Of a DNA stretch of 64,000 nucleotides, positions 32,801 through 44,339 are shown in pieces. The DNA lies in contig DF237145.1 of NCBI GenBank assembly GCA_000708835.1, positions 86,010 through 150,009 of the forward strand, read 5' to 3'. A program made the position numbers and the translations under genes. This DNA is from Klebsormidium nitens (taxonomy: Eukaryota; Streptophyta; Klebsormidiophyceae; Klebsormidiales; Klebsormidiaceae). Position 1 is the first letter of the stretch; every line of letters starts with the position of its first letter. The notes under the pieces are model-generated. The model saw only the letters and a list, made by a program, of their open reading frames with translations. It was not told the DNA's origin and did not search any database.

Positions 32801-35379
32801 TTACGGCTGTATCGCTCAAATTGTGACGTATCGGCCCCACAGGTTCGTCAGCTTTGGCGCAACCACCTTCCCTCACGCTTTGCACGACCGAATGCGCGTG
32901 ACGTGCTATGAGTGGGACGCCGACTGGCGGCTGGTGTTCACGCGCTCCGTGTGGGCCCCATTCACACTGCTGCACGACTTCTGCATCACGCCCAACTACT
33001 ACGTTTTCCTGTACACCCCCGGGAAGATGGACCTGCCGAAGTGAGTGGCGCAAGTGTGGGTTCCGTACAGTGGGTTTGAAAACGCTGGAATACTAGAGGC
33101 GTTCAGGCTTTGAGGATCAGAGGGATTTAGCGTCAGGCGTGAGAGGCGTGGAGAGGAAGAAGCCGAAATGAGGGCTGATTTTTGGGAGAAGAAGTATACG
33201 ATCCGGATGATCTCCTCTGGTCAGGAAGCGTTTCCGCGGTCAAGGAGTCTTTCCATTCTCCTCTTTGACCAGTCGCTTTGCTCATACCCCTAGGCTTTCC
33301 GAAGACTCGTGAAATCATTCTCAGCGCACTCTTATTCGGCGCCCTCTTCAAACTCGGCGCCCTTACTGCACGTCAACCTCCTTAGATCTTTCAGTCTTAT
33401 CACAGATTCATACTCGACCCGAAAGCTGGCATTGCGGGCGCGGTCAAATTTAGCAACACGGCGGGGGGGGAGATCATGCTGGTCTCGCGGCATCACCCGA
33501 CGGCGCCCCCCCAAACGTTCAAAACGGCGCCGCTTTCCGCGCTGCACCACGCGAACGCGTTCGAGGACGGGCTGGGGAACGTGGTGCTGGACACGCTCAA
33601 ATACATGGTGAGCTCTCGAGCGTTGACGTCACTTCGGACGAAACAGAGGTCTTGGGTGAGATTTACCGAGATGACGTCACTTCTGACTTCACACAGGTCG
33701 TGGTAAGGTCTCCAGGAATAAATCACTTCTGAAGTCACACAGGTCGTCTTGCGCGGGCAAAAAGTGTACGAGGCACAAGCTGGAGGGGTAGCTCCTTGCA
33801 TTCGAACCATGCAGTTTGTTTCGATCAGAGTATCTGACCTTGGTGAGTCGAGGTATGCCCCGCTTTCCTGACGTCACAAAATGCCGTACGAAACGCTGAA
33901 GCCGAACCGTTCAATGGCGCGCGCGGCGGATCTCTATGCATCATTCTTGCAAAGCAGCCAGCGCCCCCAATTCAAACCTGTTCTCGTACGATCTTTTGTC
34001 AACCGATTCGGCTTCTCATGACGTCACGGTGACGTGGGCAGGATTTCCTCCCCTCGCAGAGGATCCCGATGCAGTACTTGCGGACTACGTCGGCCGACTC
34101 CGCCGCTTATCCCCCTCTTGAGTTTCTGCCGGCGTCGAATGTGGTCCGGTTGCGGCTAGACCTAAATACCAAGCAGACGACGATCGAAACGCTCGACAAG
34201 CGGAACGGCGAGTTTGCCGCGATCCACCCGGAGCGGGTTGGCTACAGTGCTCGGTTCATTTACACCGCGTCATGTCAGGTAAGCGCCTCTTCATTTTGCC
34301 TAAGGACATCGGATGCAAACCCCCGGTTGACGGTTCGGGTTTTGATTGGCTTGCGGCAGAATTGCCGGCTGAACGGTTTTCAGGCTTTCAGAGCTTGCAA
34401 CAAAGCTCTCAAGGAACCCAAAAAAACCTAAGACTGATCTTTAGAGCAGCTTAGTGCGGGCCTTGAAAGGACAGCAGGCGTGCGAATGTATTAGCTTCTT
34501 GCCCATCGTACGGGTGGAAAAGTTGTAATTGGGTTACCGCTCCCAGGCTTTGAACCGTACTTTCTATGCAACTTGCTGAAGCTGGTTCAGCTTCTTCCAA
34601 CCTGCTGCCCACGTCACGGAGACGTCACGGAGACGTCACGGAGCTTTACGGGTCTCTTGCATCGTTTCCCAAAGTGCTCATTCTAGTTGTCCGCCCACAG
34701 GTTCCGGAAGGGGGCGCGCTTTTCGACGCGCTCAGAAAGGTCGACACCAGCGGGAAGACCCCCCCGCAAATCTGGGGGGAGTCGCCGACCGTGTATGTGG
34801 GGGAGCCCGTCTTCGTGCCACGTGGCGGGCAAAGAGTGGGCGCGCCGTTTGAAGAAGATGCGGGCTGGGTGCTCATTCTACTATACGATACTAGATCGTT
34901 GACGACGGACCTTGCTGTGTTTGACGCCAAGGTAAGGCAGTCCGTTAATTTGAGCGCCTTTGATGGAATTATACGCCGATGCTACCAATCTCGTAGTTGC
35001 GTTGCGTTTCGCAAGTCAAATGGTTCCCTCCCTTTACCTGACGTCCAACTTGTTTTATGTTTTTCAGTGCTTCACTGCTGCGCTTCCAAAGCGGAAATGG
35101 AGAAAAAGTTTCTTGGAAAGTACGTCGACCAATTTTGCCGTCTACCTTTGATAACGTAGTGAGCGAATTCTGATGAGCAGGGCCAGTAACCGGCCTACAA
35201 TATGATTTCGGCGTTTTGAAGTTTTGTAAAAACGGCAGCTGGCTGATCCGACTTTGCAGGACATAACGAAAGGACCCGTCGCCCGGTTGAGGTGCCGCCA
35301 CAACATGGCGTACGGTCTGCACGGCACGTGGGCCGCCCGGGAAGACTTGAACCGGGGTAGAGGTGCCTTTTCCGGGTGA
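25684..35379 (+). CDS. Cyclic-nucleotide-binding carotenoid cleavage dioxygenase (CNB-CNB-CCD fusion), predicted plastid
   Basis: Sixteen exons: 25684-26122, 26676-26830, 27602-27794, 28133-28278, 28823-28943, 29338-29459, 29704-29770, 30441-30628, 31078-31206, 31563-31808, 32160-32368, 32843-33040, 33406-33607, 34060-34278, 34701-34931, 35260-35379. All phases agree and the total is 995 codons. Domains: N-terminal targeting-like region (1-146), EF-hand-like segment (about 155-198), CNB-A (about 199-350), CNB-B (about 351-470), carotenoid oxygenase (about 490-994) with all four iron-binding histidines. I infer that cAMP binding tunes carotenoid cleavage. The start is the ATG in CACCATGG, an excellent context; an in-frame ATG lies 26 codons upstream. 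The intron after CNB-B uses a GC donor. The gene is head to head with the cyclase. A chimaeric model from two neighbouring genes is the main alternative, but no stop or start separates the halves. Confidence 0.86.
28351..28545 (+). repeat. Decayed copies of the CNB-A cassette exon 3' end
   Basis: GGCGAGCTCGCGC from the exon (28231) recurs at 28351 and, more degraded, at 28471, an exact 120-base step; a still weaker copy may follow near 28580. Similarity continues into the following intron sequence, so the duplicated unit includes exon end, donor and intron start. Confidence 0.8.
30075..30365 (+). repeat. Decayed copies of the CNB-B cassette exon 5' end
   Basis: The segment encoding GFFGERSIVKSER (30441 onward) has copies before it: GGGGGTTTCTTTGGAGAGGC at about 30323, and weaker ones near 30187 and 30075. 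CCATCG-type anchors fall at 30462, 30345, 30198 and 30075, giving steps of 117, 147 and 123 bases. Confidence 0.75.
33622..33752 (+). repeat. Three 48-base repeats carrying TGACGTCA-like sites
   Basis: In the intron after exon 33406-33607 a unit of the form TGACGTCACTTC...ACACAGGTCGT occurs at about 33622, 33670 and 33719. The first two contain an exact TGACGTCA palindrome. Function is unknown. Confidence 0.75.
34611..34643 (+). repeat. Three 11-base tandem repeats ACGTCACGGAG
   Basis: Perfect triple repeat of ACGTCACGGAG in the intron about 60 bases before the acceptor of exon 34701-34931. Confidence 0.9.
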
Positions 35380-36808
35380 CTGGAGTCTCGCCCGGCGGAA
35401 TGACCCAACCACTCCATCTGTAATGCTACGACCCGCAATGATCAGCTACAATACGTACCAGATTGAGCTGGGTTCAGAGCCGACCACAATAGAATCCGGA
35501 AACTATCAGGATGAATTTGTTTGATCGACTTCTTCTGCTTGATTAGATGCGCTGAGCTTCGAAGGGTGTGCTTTGCTTTTCCAATTGTGCTACAGTAGAT
35601 TCGGCGGCTGCCGAAGCCTACGGCTAGGCTAACCTTAGGTTTGCAGCTTGGAGGCAAATAATTAGGAGCTGATAAAGTGTCTTCCTTATAGCGCTTGATG
35701 AACCTAGAGCACTTGATTGACTGTGGCACCTCATTGTGACTGCAAGGGGACACGTCGCGTAACTTAGAGTTGTGTTCCACGTAAAGAGAGCTTACTGCTT
35801 GAATTTGCTCGCTAGTGGCGGCTTGAATTCAGCAGCTTAGCGCATTTGCTCTTACGTTGATAAGACATAGAAGGTTTGGATAAGTTGCTGATCGGGCAGA
35901 AAAATTCTCAGTCATGTATAATAAAAACGGTTGACGGACACCGGACGTTCCACTTTGGTATGGCCGCCGAACACTTGTGATGCTGTTAGTTATGGTTTGC
36001 CTGCTTCTTACTTTCGTGCAAATCGCTCCGACGATCACGTGGATCCCCATTTGCAGAATATTATGCGATCCGATCCGCACTGGCAAAGGATTAGCTCTAG
36101 ACAACACCGTAGTGCCATTCAGTGCTGTCAGACACACAAGGCTCTTGGCCTATCCTCATGATGATGAGGAAGTGGAACTAGGAACATTCTATCTGCCAGG
36201 GTCTGCACATGTCACTTTCATCTAATGACAGGGGATATGGAACCTGTCCTTTCCGGGATTGGCTGCGCGTTTCTATGCATATACTCTTACTTATATTGAC
36301 CTGGACCACATTGATGGGCTACGTAAGGAAGATTGAGTAACTCAAATCGAATTTGCTCTGAAGATCCTCAATTGTGCACTGCGTGTGATGCAACTGCGCA
36401 ATGATTGTCATCACATCGGCCTGAAGAAGCTCACGAAGACGTGCCATTGAGCTGAACACTTCACGTAGTCATAGTCGTGGCTGCCATACCATGCGTGCCG
36501 TGCAGAATGCTCTATATCCTGACTCTCAGCTGCAGTGCATGCAAGATAAGCGCAGTGATCAAATTGCTAGCGTCTGCCATCATCTCAGAATGTGCTAACG
36601 CGTGATCTTTCTTAGTCTCATACGACCTACTCGGGTGCAATACACCTTCATTTTCTATCAGGCTTAGCACATCAAATATCAACGTTCAAGTGAGCTTGCC
36701 TGCAACGATTTCCCCTATCCTCAGTGCGTGCGACTACGTGATCAGAACATCTCCAGTTGGCCTATCCCTATGCTATAAGCAAGATGTGAAGCTTCCCTCG
36801 TCTGATAT
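35380..36808. other. Intergenic, convergent 3' ends
   Basis: About 1.4 kb between the CNB-CCD stop and the LRR gene stop. No exon, repeat or RNA gene is supported; it is AT-richer than the coding flanks. Confidence 0.6.
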
Positions 36809-39800
36809 CTAGAAAACAGAGGCAAATGTGCCAGCTGCGGCTAAAACAACCATGGTTACAACAGCAGGGAAGGTGTGGCTAGCGCCGGCCTTCTTCGGGG
36901 GGGGAGGAGGGGTCAGGACGGAGGGTGGGGGCGGGGGAGAGCGAGGGGTGCTGGGCATTGGGGGAGGGCTCTTTCCGAAGGTGCTGTTACCCGAGAACGG
37001 GTTGTCGTCTGGGGTGTCAGAGTCGGGGCACGAATCTAGGTTCTCGCAGCTGAATGAGTTGCCATCGTACCTGCGTCCGGGAAGGGGGCGCTTTTTAACA
37101 CTCGGATCTAACCACATCGGTTCAGAGCCTAGCATGCATCAAGAAGTCAATTGGACAGGGGTGCGGAATCTGACAAACAGAGGAAGTCTGCTTGGCTTTT
37201 TGCAGTAATTGACGATGGTGCAGGCACTCACCAGAAGAAGAAGTCATCCGCATGCTCAACGGCGTGATCGATCAAACAGCTCGAGATGTTGCCTGCAGGA
37301 AGGAGGAAATAGTTGCAGAAAAGCTACTTTCGAGGCAGTCTGTATTTAGCACCTTCGGATCTTCTCAAGGACACGCTGGAAACAATAGAACATTGAAAAC
37401 TCTCGCCGATACTCGCCTGCTCATGAACGGGACAACGAGCGTATAATAATTCAAGATTCTGTCTACCCTTCAGGTCCCCACCTGCCTCGATGGGGTTTTG
37501 AAGTAGCTAGAAAGCTGGTCTCGGCTGACAAGAATCCTTTTCAAGATCCAATGAGAAAACGAGTTACGTACCAGCAAGCTGATTGTTGGAGATGTCGAGC
37601 GCGATCAGGGTGTCCAGGAGATTGCACAGGGCAGCGGGCACAGCCCCAGTGAATTTGTTGTAACCCAAGCCGCTGAAAGAGAATAGTAGACTGCTTAGTC
37701 ACAAAAGCGATGGCAAGATGGCGGTGGAGCTTGCGGTCGATTGAAAAATATAAGCTGCGCACATCGCGTGGCAGCCTGCAAGAAATTCGGCACCAGACGT
37801 TGAAAACTTGCAAAAGCCTTGAGAACCAGCCTAGCGCAAAGATAGTGCCTCAAGCCGCAAACCACTCTTTTGATCAGATTGCAGGCATAACCATCGTTTT
37901 TATCCCTGAGTGTTTTACTCCCGAAGAGCATGATGTTTTTAGATGGTGCAAGGAGGTCGGATTACTGACAGCAGTTGGATGGAAGTCCAGTTGCCAAGCG
38001 CGTCGGGCAGCGTCCCCGTCAGCTCGTTGTTCTCGAGGTTGAGGAAGGTCAGTTCGAGGGTGGTCAGGCACAAAGGGAAGGGACCCGTGAACGCGTTGTC
38101 GGAGAAGTCTCTGCACCAAGGTTGATTCAACTCTTTCACTCATCCAAGTTTGGACGTGCGAGAAGTTGGTTTATGTGTCTCATTCGACGGAATTTGCGCA
38201 AGGTACTCCAGTGCTCAATCATTGGGCTGCTGAATGCTTCCGACGGCGACAGGTGGCGTCCCTGCACCTGACGTATCTTTTCTGTCGGGGCTCATCTCCA
38301 TGATTTTTCGCTACAAGTTTTGTAAACTCGGGTCTCAGAGATGAGTCCCATGCCTCTGCTTACGATCCCTCTCTTTCAAGATTCACCGAAGCCATAGGTT
38401 CGCGCACGCTGCGCTGAAACGAAAGTGAAGTCCGCAAGGGAAGTCTAAGACTCTGGAGACAGTAAGGCAGAAGTTGTCAAGGAAGAGCTTTGTACGAGTG
38501 AATGATATACTTACAGCTGCGCCAGCGTCGTTGAGCCGTTGCAATTTGTGGGTAGCGGCCCCTCTAGCTTGTTGGTGTGCACGGTCCTGCAATGAATGGT
38601 TGACATGAGGTCAGGTTTTTACATCGTACATTTTCCTTTCTTGATTCTTAGATGCTGTGTCTGTTCAGTTACAGTGGCGGACATGCCTTGCACCTTGAAA
38701 ATCACGTCTTACCCTTTCCCTCGACGACTGATAAGGCCTAGAACTCACATCTTGTGGGCGTCTTTGGTTCGAACCATCCAACATAGTGTCCCGTTCTGAT
38801 CATTCCAATCACAAGAGTTCTAGCAGGGTTGTATGTCCTTGTCGTTCTAGGCAGGTACTCAAGAATGCTGGTCAACTCACACAGACTTCAGTGCAGGTGC
38901 TTGGAAGATTGCCAGGGGAAGAGAGCCGGTGAAACCATTCTCGGAGAGGTATAGGTCCTCGAGGCTCGTCATGTTCTTGATCCACTCCGGGATAGGGCCG
39001 GAGAAGTCGTTCACTTGCACAAACCTGCAGCAGTTGCGGAAGAAGTTTGCTGAGAGCCCTGGTCTCTTTGATAAGGCAAGCAGATCAAAAGAAGCGACCT
39101 CAAGATTGAGATTGGGTTTGCTGTATCCAAGTGTTATCACGGACTTTTACAATCAAAGATAAAATGAGGAGAAGCGGAGGCATCCTAATGGTGGTTCAAC
39201 TTTTTGAAAGCAATAGCGGTAATCCTAATCACCCACGTAAGATTAGATGTGTTAGATTCAAAAGCTTCAGCCAATTCGTCATACTGCTGCGTCATTGCAT
39301 TGCGAAGTATTCCGGCCTGATCAGATTAGCCGCCGCTGCTCTGATCTCTTTTCCGAATATTGGATTACAGAACTTTGTTGGGTTCCAGTGCTTAGCATAT
39401 AAAGATAGGTTGCTTACATCTGTTCGAGTTTCTTGAGCTTGGCGAGGGAGTCGGGCAGCGCGCCGGTGAATCTGTTGCCGGAGATGTCGAAGAACTCCAG
39501 ATTGGATAGCTGGCCGAGTTGGGCCGGGAGCACTCCACCGAGCTTGTTGTTGGACAGGTCCAGATACTGGAGCGTGGTGAGGTTTCCCAATGTTGCGGGA
39601 ATGCCGATCGGGTTGGTCGTGTTCAGGTTGCCGAACTCGTCGGTCGCTCCCAAGGAGTTGCCGTTCAGGTCGAGGCGGACGATGTTGGTGAACTTGCTGA
39701 AGTCGGGAATGGCGCCGTAAAGCAGGTTGTTCTGCATTTGACTGGGAAAGGAGAGCAAATGTTACTCCCAATTCATCTCTTCGGGATGCTTGCAATGCCA

Positions 39801-42800
39801 CCGTGATTGAAAGGGGTTTCACAGCAAATTGATGCAGGTGACTTGCAGTAGCCAAAGTCCGCAACGCTAGCGAAACAATGCAGGGTTGCGCGGCCTTACA
39901 GTGCAGCAAGTCTCATTCTTGAAGCCGATGAATGGAATCTGAAGGCTCCCTTCAAGCTGTGGATGTCTGTAGTAGCTACCCATGACTTACTTGGAAATGC
40001 AGCGAATCTTTTCCACAAAGCTTTGTTATCCTGGGAAGGAGATCGGCCGTTCGAAGGTGAGCAGAGGTGAAGTCAAACAGGAGCACATGAGGGCACTTGG
40101 AAAAAGCGAACGTTCGTGCGAACTCACAGCTTGTTCATCTTGGGACCCAGGTTCGCGATGGACTGGGGGATGGGGCCGCTCAGCTGGTTCAGTTGAAGCT
40201 CGCTGCAGAGAGAGAGATTGATGAAGTTCGGTCAGAAGTGGGTTCCGGCCTCGACAGGCTCGCAGAGGCATTCTCTCACAGAGCTCATGAACTGACTCGT
40301 TCAAGGTGCGCTTCACTCAGAAACGAGTGGGTACGTTGAGGAGTCTGCAGTACAAGGAATATATACTCGTGTGAAGCAAACCAAGGGCAGCTTCCTCAGT
40401 CAGGTTGCTCACAGGACCTCGATCGGCAGAGATTGTGATATACAAGAGTGGCACTTGGGTCATAAGCGCCATTCGCTCCTCCTCGCTTGATCGCACTGCA
40501 GGGTCTGAGGAAATACGAAAACCACCAGGCCAAGTAAGAAGCGTGGATTGCTAGGAATGATGACTCACATGTCAGTGAGCGCGGCCATGTTGCCAATTTC
40601 GGGGGGAATGGCGCCGGTCAGCCGGTTGGTCTGGACCCAGCTGCGTCAGACAAGGCAGGCACGGTGATTCAGGAAAACAATAACGTGAAGAGGCGACTCG
40701 TTGATTCCACAGACTGCTGTGCCACGAAGCTGATCCAACTGGTGGCAGAACAGGAAAGGATCAAAGGGAAGTGTCCAGAGACCCAGAAAAGCCTCTTCGA
40801 TTCTTGATAGAACAATCCACAAATCGTACAAATCGTTCAGAGTCTCGTGTGGAACGGGTGTTCCGCTACTCACAAGATGGAGAGCTTAGGCATGGTCGTA
40901 ATCTCGACGGGGATGGATCCACTTAGAGCGTTGTTGTTGAGGTTCAGCGTGTTCAGGTTCTTCAGATTTGCCAGCTCGACAGGAATGTTTCCCTGAAGCT
41001 CGTTGTCCCAGATCTTCCTGCGCTCGCAACGTAGAAAGATCACCGTCAGCCTACGGAAAATAACGAACCAAAGAGGAACATGCAACACCTGGCTGAAGGT
41101 AAACGTGGCTTCAATGAGGAGATAACGTGGCGAGTGCTTCTCGGGAAAAGCATTGCTGTATTCATAATGCTTTGGGACATGCAGGCGGGAACCTCACAAA
41201 GTCTGCAGATTTGTTAGGCTCCCGAGCTGAGGCGGGATGTTGCCACTCCAGTCGTTGGTCGAAAGGTCCCTGAATATAAAGAGAGAAGGGATTCTTGTCA
41301 GCATCTTCAAAAGGTAGATTCATTGCACCTTAAACCCTTCCCAGAAATTATACGCTTTCACACAGGCATCACCAATTGGCAAGCTGAAATGAAAGAGCTC
41401 CGAAGAATCCAATGCAGGATCATTTGCATTTTTGGAGGATTAGTAGTTTTGCTGAGAAACTTACAGCTGCACCAGGCTAGACTTCAAAGCAGCAAGCTTG
41501 GGATTGATGCACCAGGTCTCCCCTCCATGGCCGGGGTACGCGATGAGGTCAGCCGACGTGGGAGTCGCACAGGTCGTCAAGCCGTTCCCATTCAGGTCAC
41601 TGTCTCCCAGCTTGTTGTTGTCCAACAACCTGCAACCAAGCAGTAGACTCGCTTTTAGGAGCGAAACAAGCACTTACTTTTATCATCCCTTTACATACGT
41701 ATTTTTCCAAACGTTCTAGTACATATCCTGCAAGCGGAAGAAGACGATTGGAATGCGTAAAGAGCAGAGGCTGGGACTTACAGACTCTGAAGCTTCGGGA
41801 TCTGCGTGATGGAGTCTGGCACTCCTCCGTAGAGCTTGCAGAAGGACATGGACCTGCAACGCCGTTCGAGCCGTCAGCTATGGAAGTATGTGTTTGCCAG
41901 TGTCTTGATCCCCTTTTTGCATTTTCCAATGCAAAAGCCCAACTGATAAGATGTCAATAAGACGTATCAAAGACGATGGATACGTGTCTAGCCTTGCTGA
42001 TATCCAAGAAGCTTCAACCTTAAAACAGACAACGGGAATTTGAGCCCACTCACAAGTCGGTCAGAGCGGTGAAAGTGCCGTCCAACCAGGAAGGTATCGT
42101 TGAGGCGAGAGGGTTGTTGTTCAAGGTCCTGCAGATGGTTCACGACGGTCATTGATTAGGCAGTACAACTCCATGTCCTGCATTCTGTTCTCAAATCGAT
42201 CCGCTTTGAAGTTTCGTGCCACTTTGCACGTCAGAAAGGAGTATTTATCCCATGCATGCAAGGAAAATGAGAAGCTCGAAGCCGTCAGCGGAGACTAGAA
42301 TCAAGAACGGGGGGGCTTACAGGACTTTGAGCTTCTTCAGAGCCTTCAGCTCTTGAGCGACGCCACTGAACTGGTTGTTGGCCACGTTAAGCTCCGTCAG
42401 AGTGGCTGACAAGGAAGCCAAAGACTTCGGCACAGTGCCGCTGAAAGCATTGATGTCCAAAGCCCTGCAAAGAAGACCAACGACATGTAAACAGCCGGGC
42501 AGCTAAGTGAAAGAAAACAGGCTTCTATGTGGTGCAGTCCTGCAAGAAACTCTGAAGCTAAGATACTCTGTTATGCTGTTGATGTCGTTTCACACCCATC
42601 CTCAAACGAAAGGCCATATTGTCGATCACAGGACGTCCTCAGGAATGATATCGCTACCCATGCTAAGACTGTGAAGAAAAAAAGACATTGCTAAGTCCGA
42701 AGGCTTACAGGCTCTGCAGCTTGACGAGGCCGCTGAAGTCGTAGCTGGTCAGGTCTCCACCGAACTTGTTATTGCTGAGTCCCCTGAAAGATCACCGAGT

Positions 42801-44339
42801 CTCATGTCAGCACTCATCGCTTGAATCGTATTGCCACCTTGCCAGCAGACTTGCTGCTAGGCAGCTGCATGTAAATCCTTCCGCTCATCAAGGTAAGAAA
42901 AAGTTGCTTGCTGTGCTATTTCTTGAATTTGCTTCTGTTTTAACATGCAACGGTTCGCAATATCTGTACCATATGTTCACTGAGCAGCTTATCAACCATG
43001 CAGTTCTGATGCAGTTTCCGCGTTGGCTACTGGCCATACCAATACACTTTCAAGGATCACCTCTTCATGAGTATAGATCTGAAAGTCCTGAAGAAGCAGG
43101 TATTGCAGCAGAGAATGCTTACAGCGTCACGAGATTTGTCAGAGAGGCTACAGCAGCTGGCAATGTAGCCGAAATACCACGCCCGTTCAGGTTCCTGCAA
43201 GGAAGAGAGCACAGTGTAAGAGCAACGGTGAAATATGCGCACTGAAGCTCTGTCCTCAAAGGTGTCGCAATCACCGCAGCCATATCAGAATGAAATATCA
43301 TCTGGAAGCAGACATGCAAGACAGGCCATGCATCACGGTCTTTTAAGCATATCTAAGATAGTGATACTTACAGACTTGTGACGACCTTGTAGTTGCTCAT
43401 GAGTTGGCTGTCCTTTGCCACAGGCAACGAAAGGGTGGCTGCGCACACTAAATATTGCCATTGATTGTTGCACGGGTCGCCAATCCCCCAGGTGGCAAAT
43501 GCTCCATTGTCATTGTTTCCAATGGCCTGCTTTATGCTCATGAGAGCAGATACTGCAATCCGAAAAGGCCAGAGATGCAGTCAATCATGGTGAGAGCAAG
43601 TCCTTTTTTCAAACAACCTGGTCCATTCCTCTCTTGACTCTGATCTTAATACTCCAGATGCATATTTGCTAAACGATGGAAGCGATTGCAAAAACATCCT
43701 GCGGCTGTTGGCTTTGCTTGCCAGTGAAACTTTGTCCTATCGATGGCCTTTCTGCTGAAGTTACTACTGATCAAGGCCTCTTCCTTCACAGATCCAGATG
43801 CTAGATTCAAAAGTTGAGTTATGTATATCTGTTGAAGAGTCAAAAGTAAACAGGACGTACGCTACTTCAAGGGCCTTTCCAGAACTGACAAGCTGTCTTT
43901 CCATTGCAGTATTGCAGTTGGCTCGCTTGTTAGGATTTTCCTACGTGCTGAAAAGACATTGTGAGCCTTTATAGAATCAGATCTAGGGTCAGGTGCACCT
44001 AACACGTTCCCTCCATCTGCACACCTTGGATAAGCTCACCTAGACCTGAACCCTTTGAACGAATTTTTCATAAATCTGAGATGAGATGCAGAAAGGATTC
44101 CACAAAACCCACGAGGTTGATCATTCCACTGTGATCAATGGGGTCTCTAAGTCTAAGCACGATGTGACCTTCTTCAGTGCATCTATGGAGAGCACGAAGA
44201 ACTTTTCGTACAAGTGCATGCATACAATTCATTTCAAAGCCTCCTCACCATCATCGGGGTACGTTAGAACCTGCGCATGTGCTGCCCCAAACAACGCCAC
44301 AATGCCAAGCAGCATGAGAACGCTGCTTGTTTGCGCCAT
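36809..44339 (-). CDS. Secreted leucine-rich-repeat protein with proline-rich stalk and GPI-type tail
   Basis: Nineteen exons encode 780 residues: 44339-44249, 43552-43372, 43194-43123, 42783-42709, 42464-42321, 42128-42054, 41853-41782, 41629-41465, 41269-41198, 41017-40874, 40640-40569, 40202-40128, 39741-39418, 39024-38881, 38586-38515, 38110-37970, 37672-37572, 37292-37232, 37070-36809. It starts with a signal peptide (MAQTSSVLMLLGIVALFGAA). An N-terminal cap follows with GDPCNNQWQYLVCA. Then come about 20 plant-type LRRs (L..L.L..N.LSG.IP), mostly one per 72- or 75-base exon flanked by phase-2 introns. The C-terminal part has a Cys pair, PPP-rich segments (RSPPPPPSVLTPPPPP) and a final hydrophobic run (AVVTMVVLAAAGTFASVF) with nothing after it, as in GPI-anchor signals. 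There is no kinase. It resembles the ectodomain of LRR receptor kinases or an LRR-extensin, probably at the cell surface as a co-receptor or wall protein. Confidence 0.9.

Larger units (their letters stand above)
31078..35379 (+). other. Carotenoid oxygenase domain of the fusion
   Basis: The domain opens with EGHVPTDLDGVLYRN, equivalent to the conserved start of CCDs, and NPVDGDGCI matches the FDGDGM motif. Iron ligands by position: His about 663 (AAHPRID), 716 (TLLHDFCIT), 785 (LHHANAFEDG) and 976 (YGLHGTW). The seven-bladed fold should therefore be complete and active. The substrate and the cleaved bond cannot be told from this. It is clearly different in sequence from the other CCD in the window. 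Confidence 0.9.
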
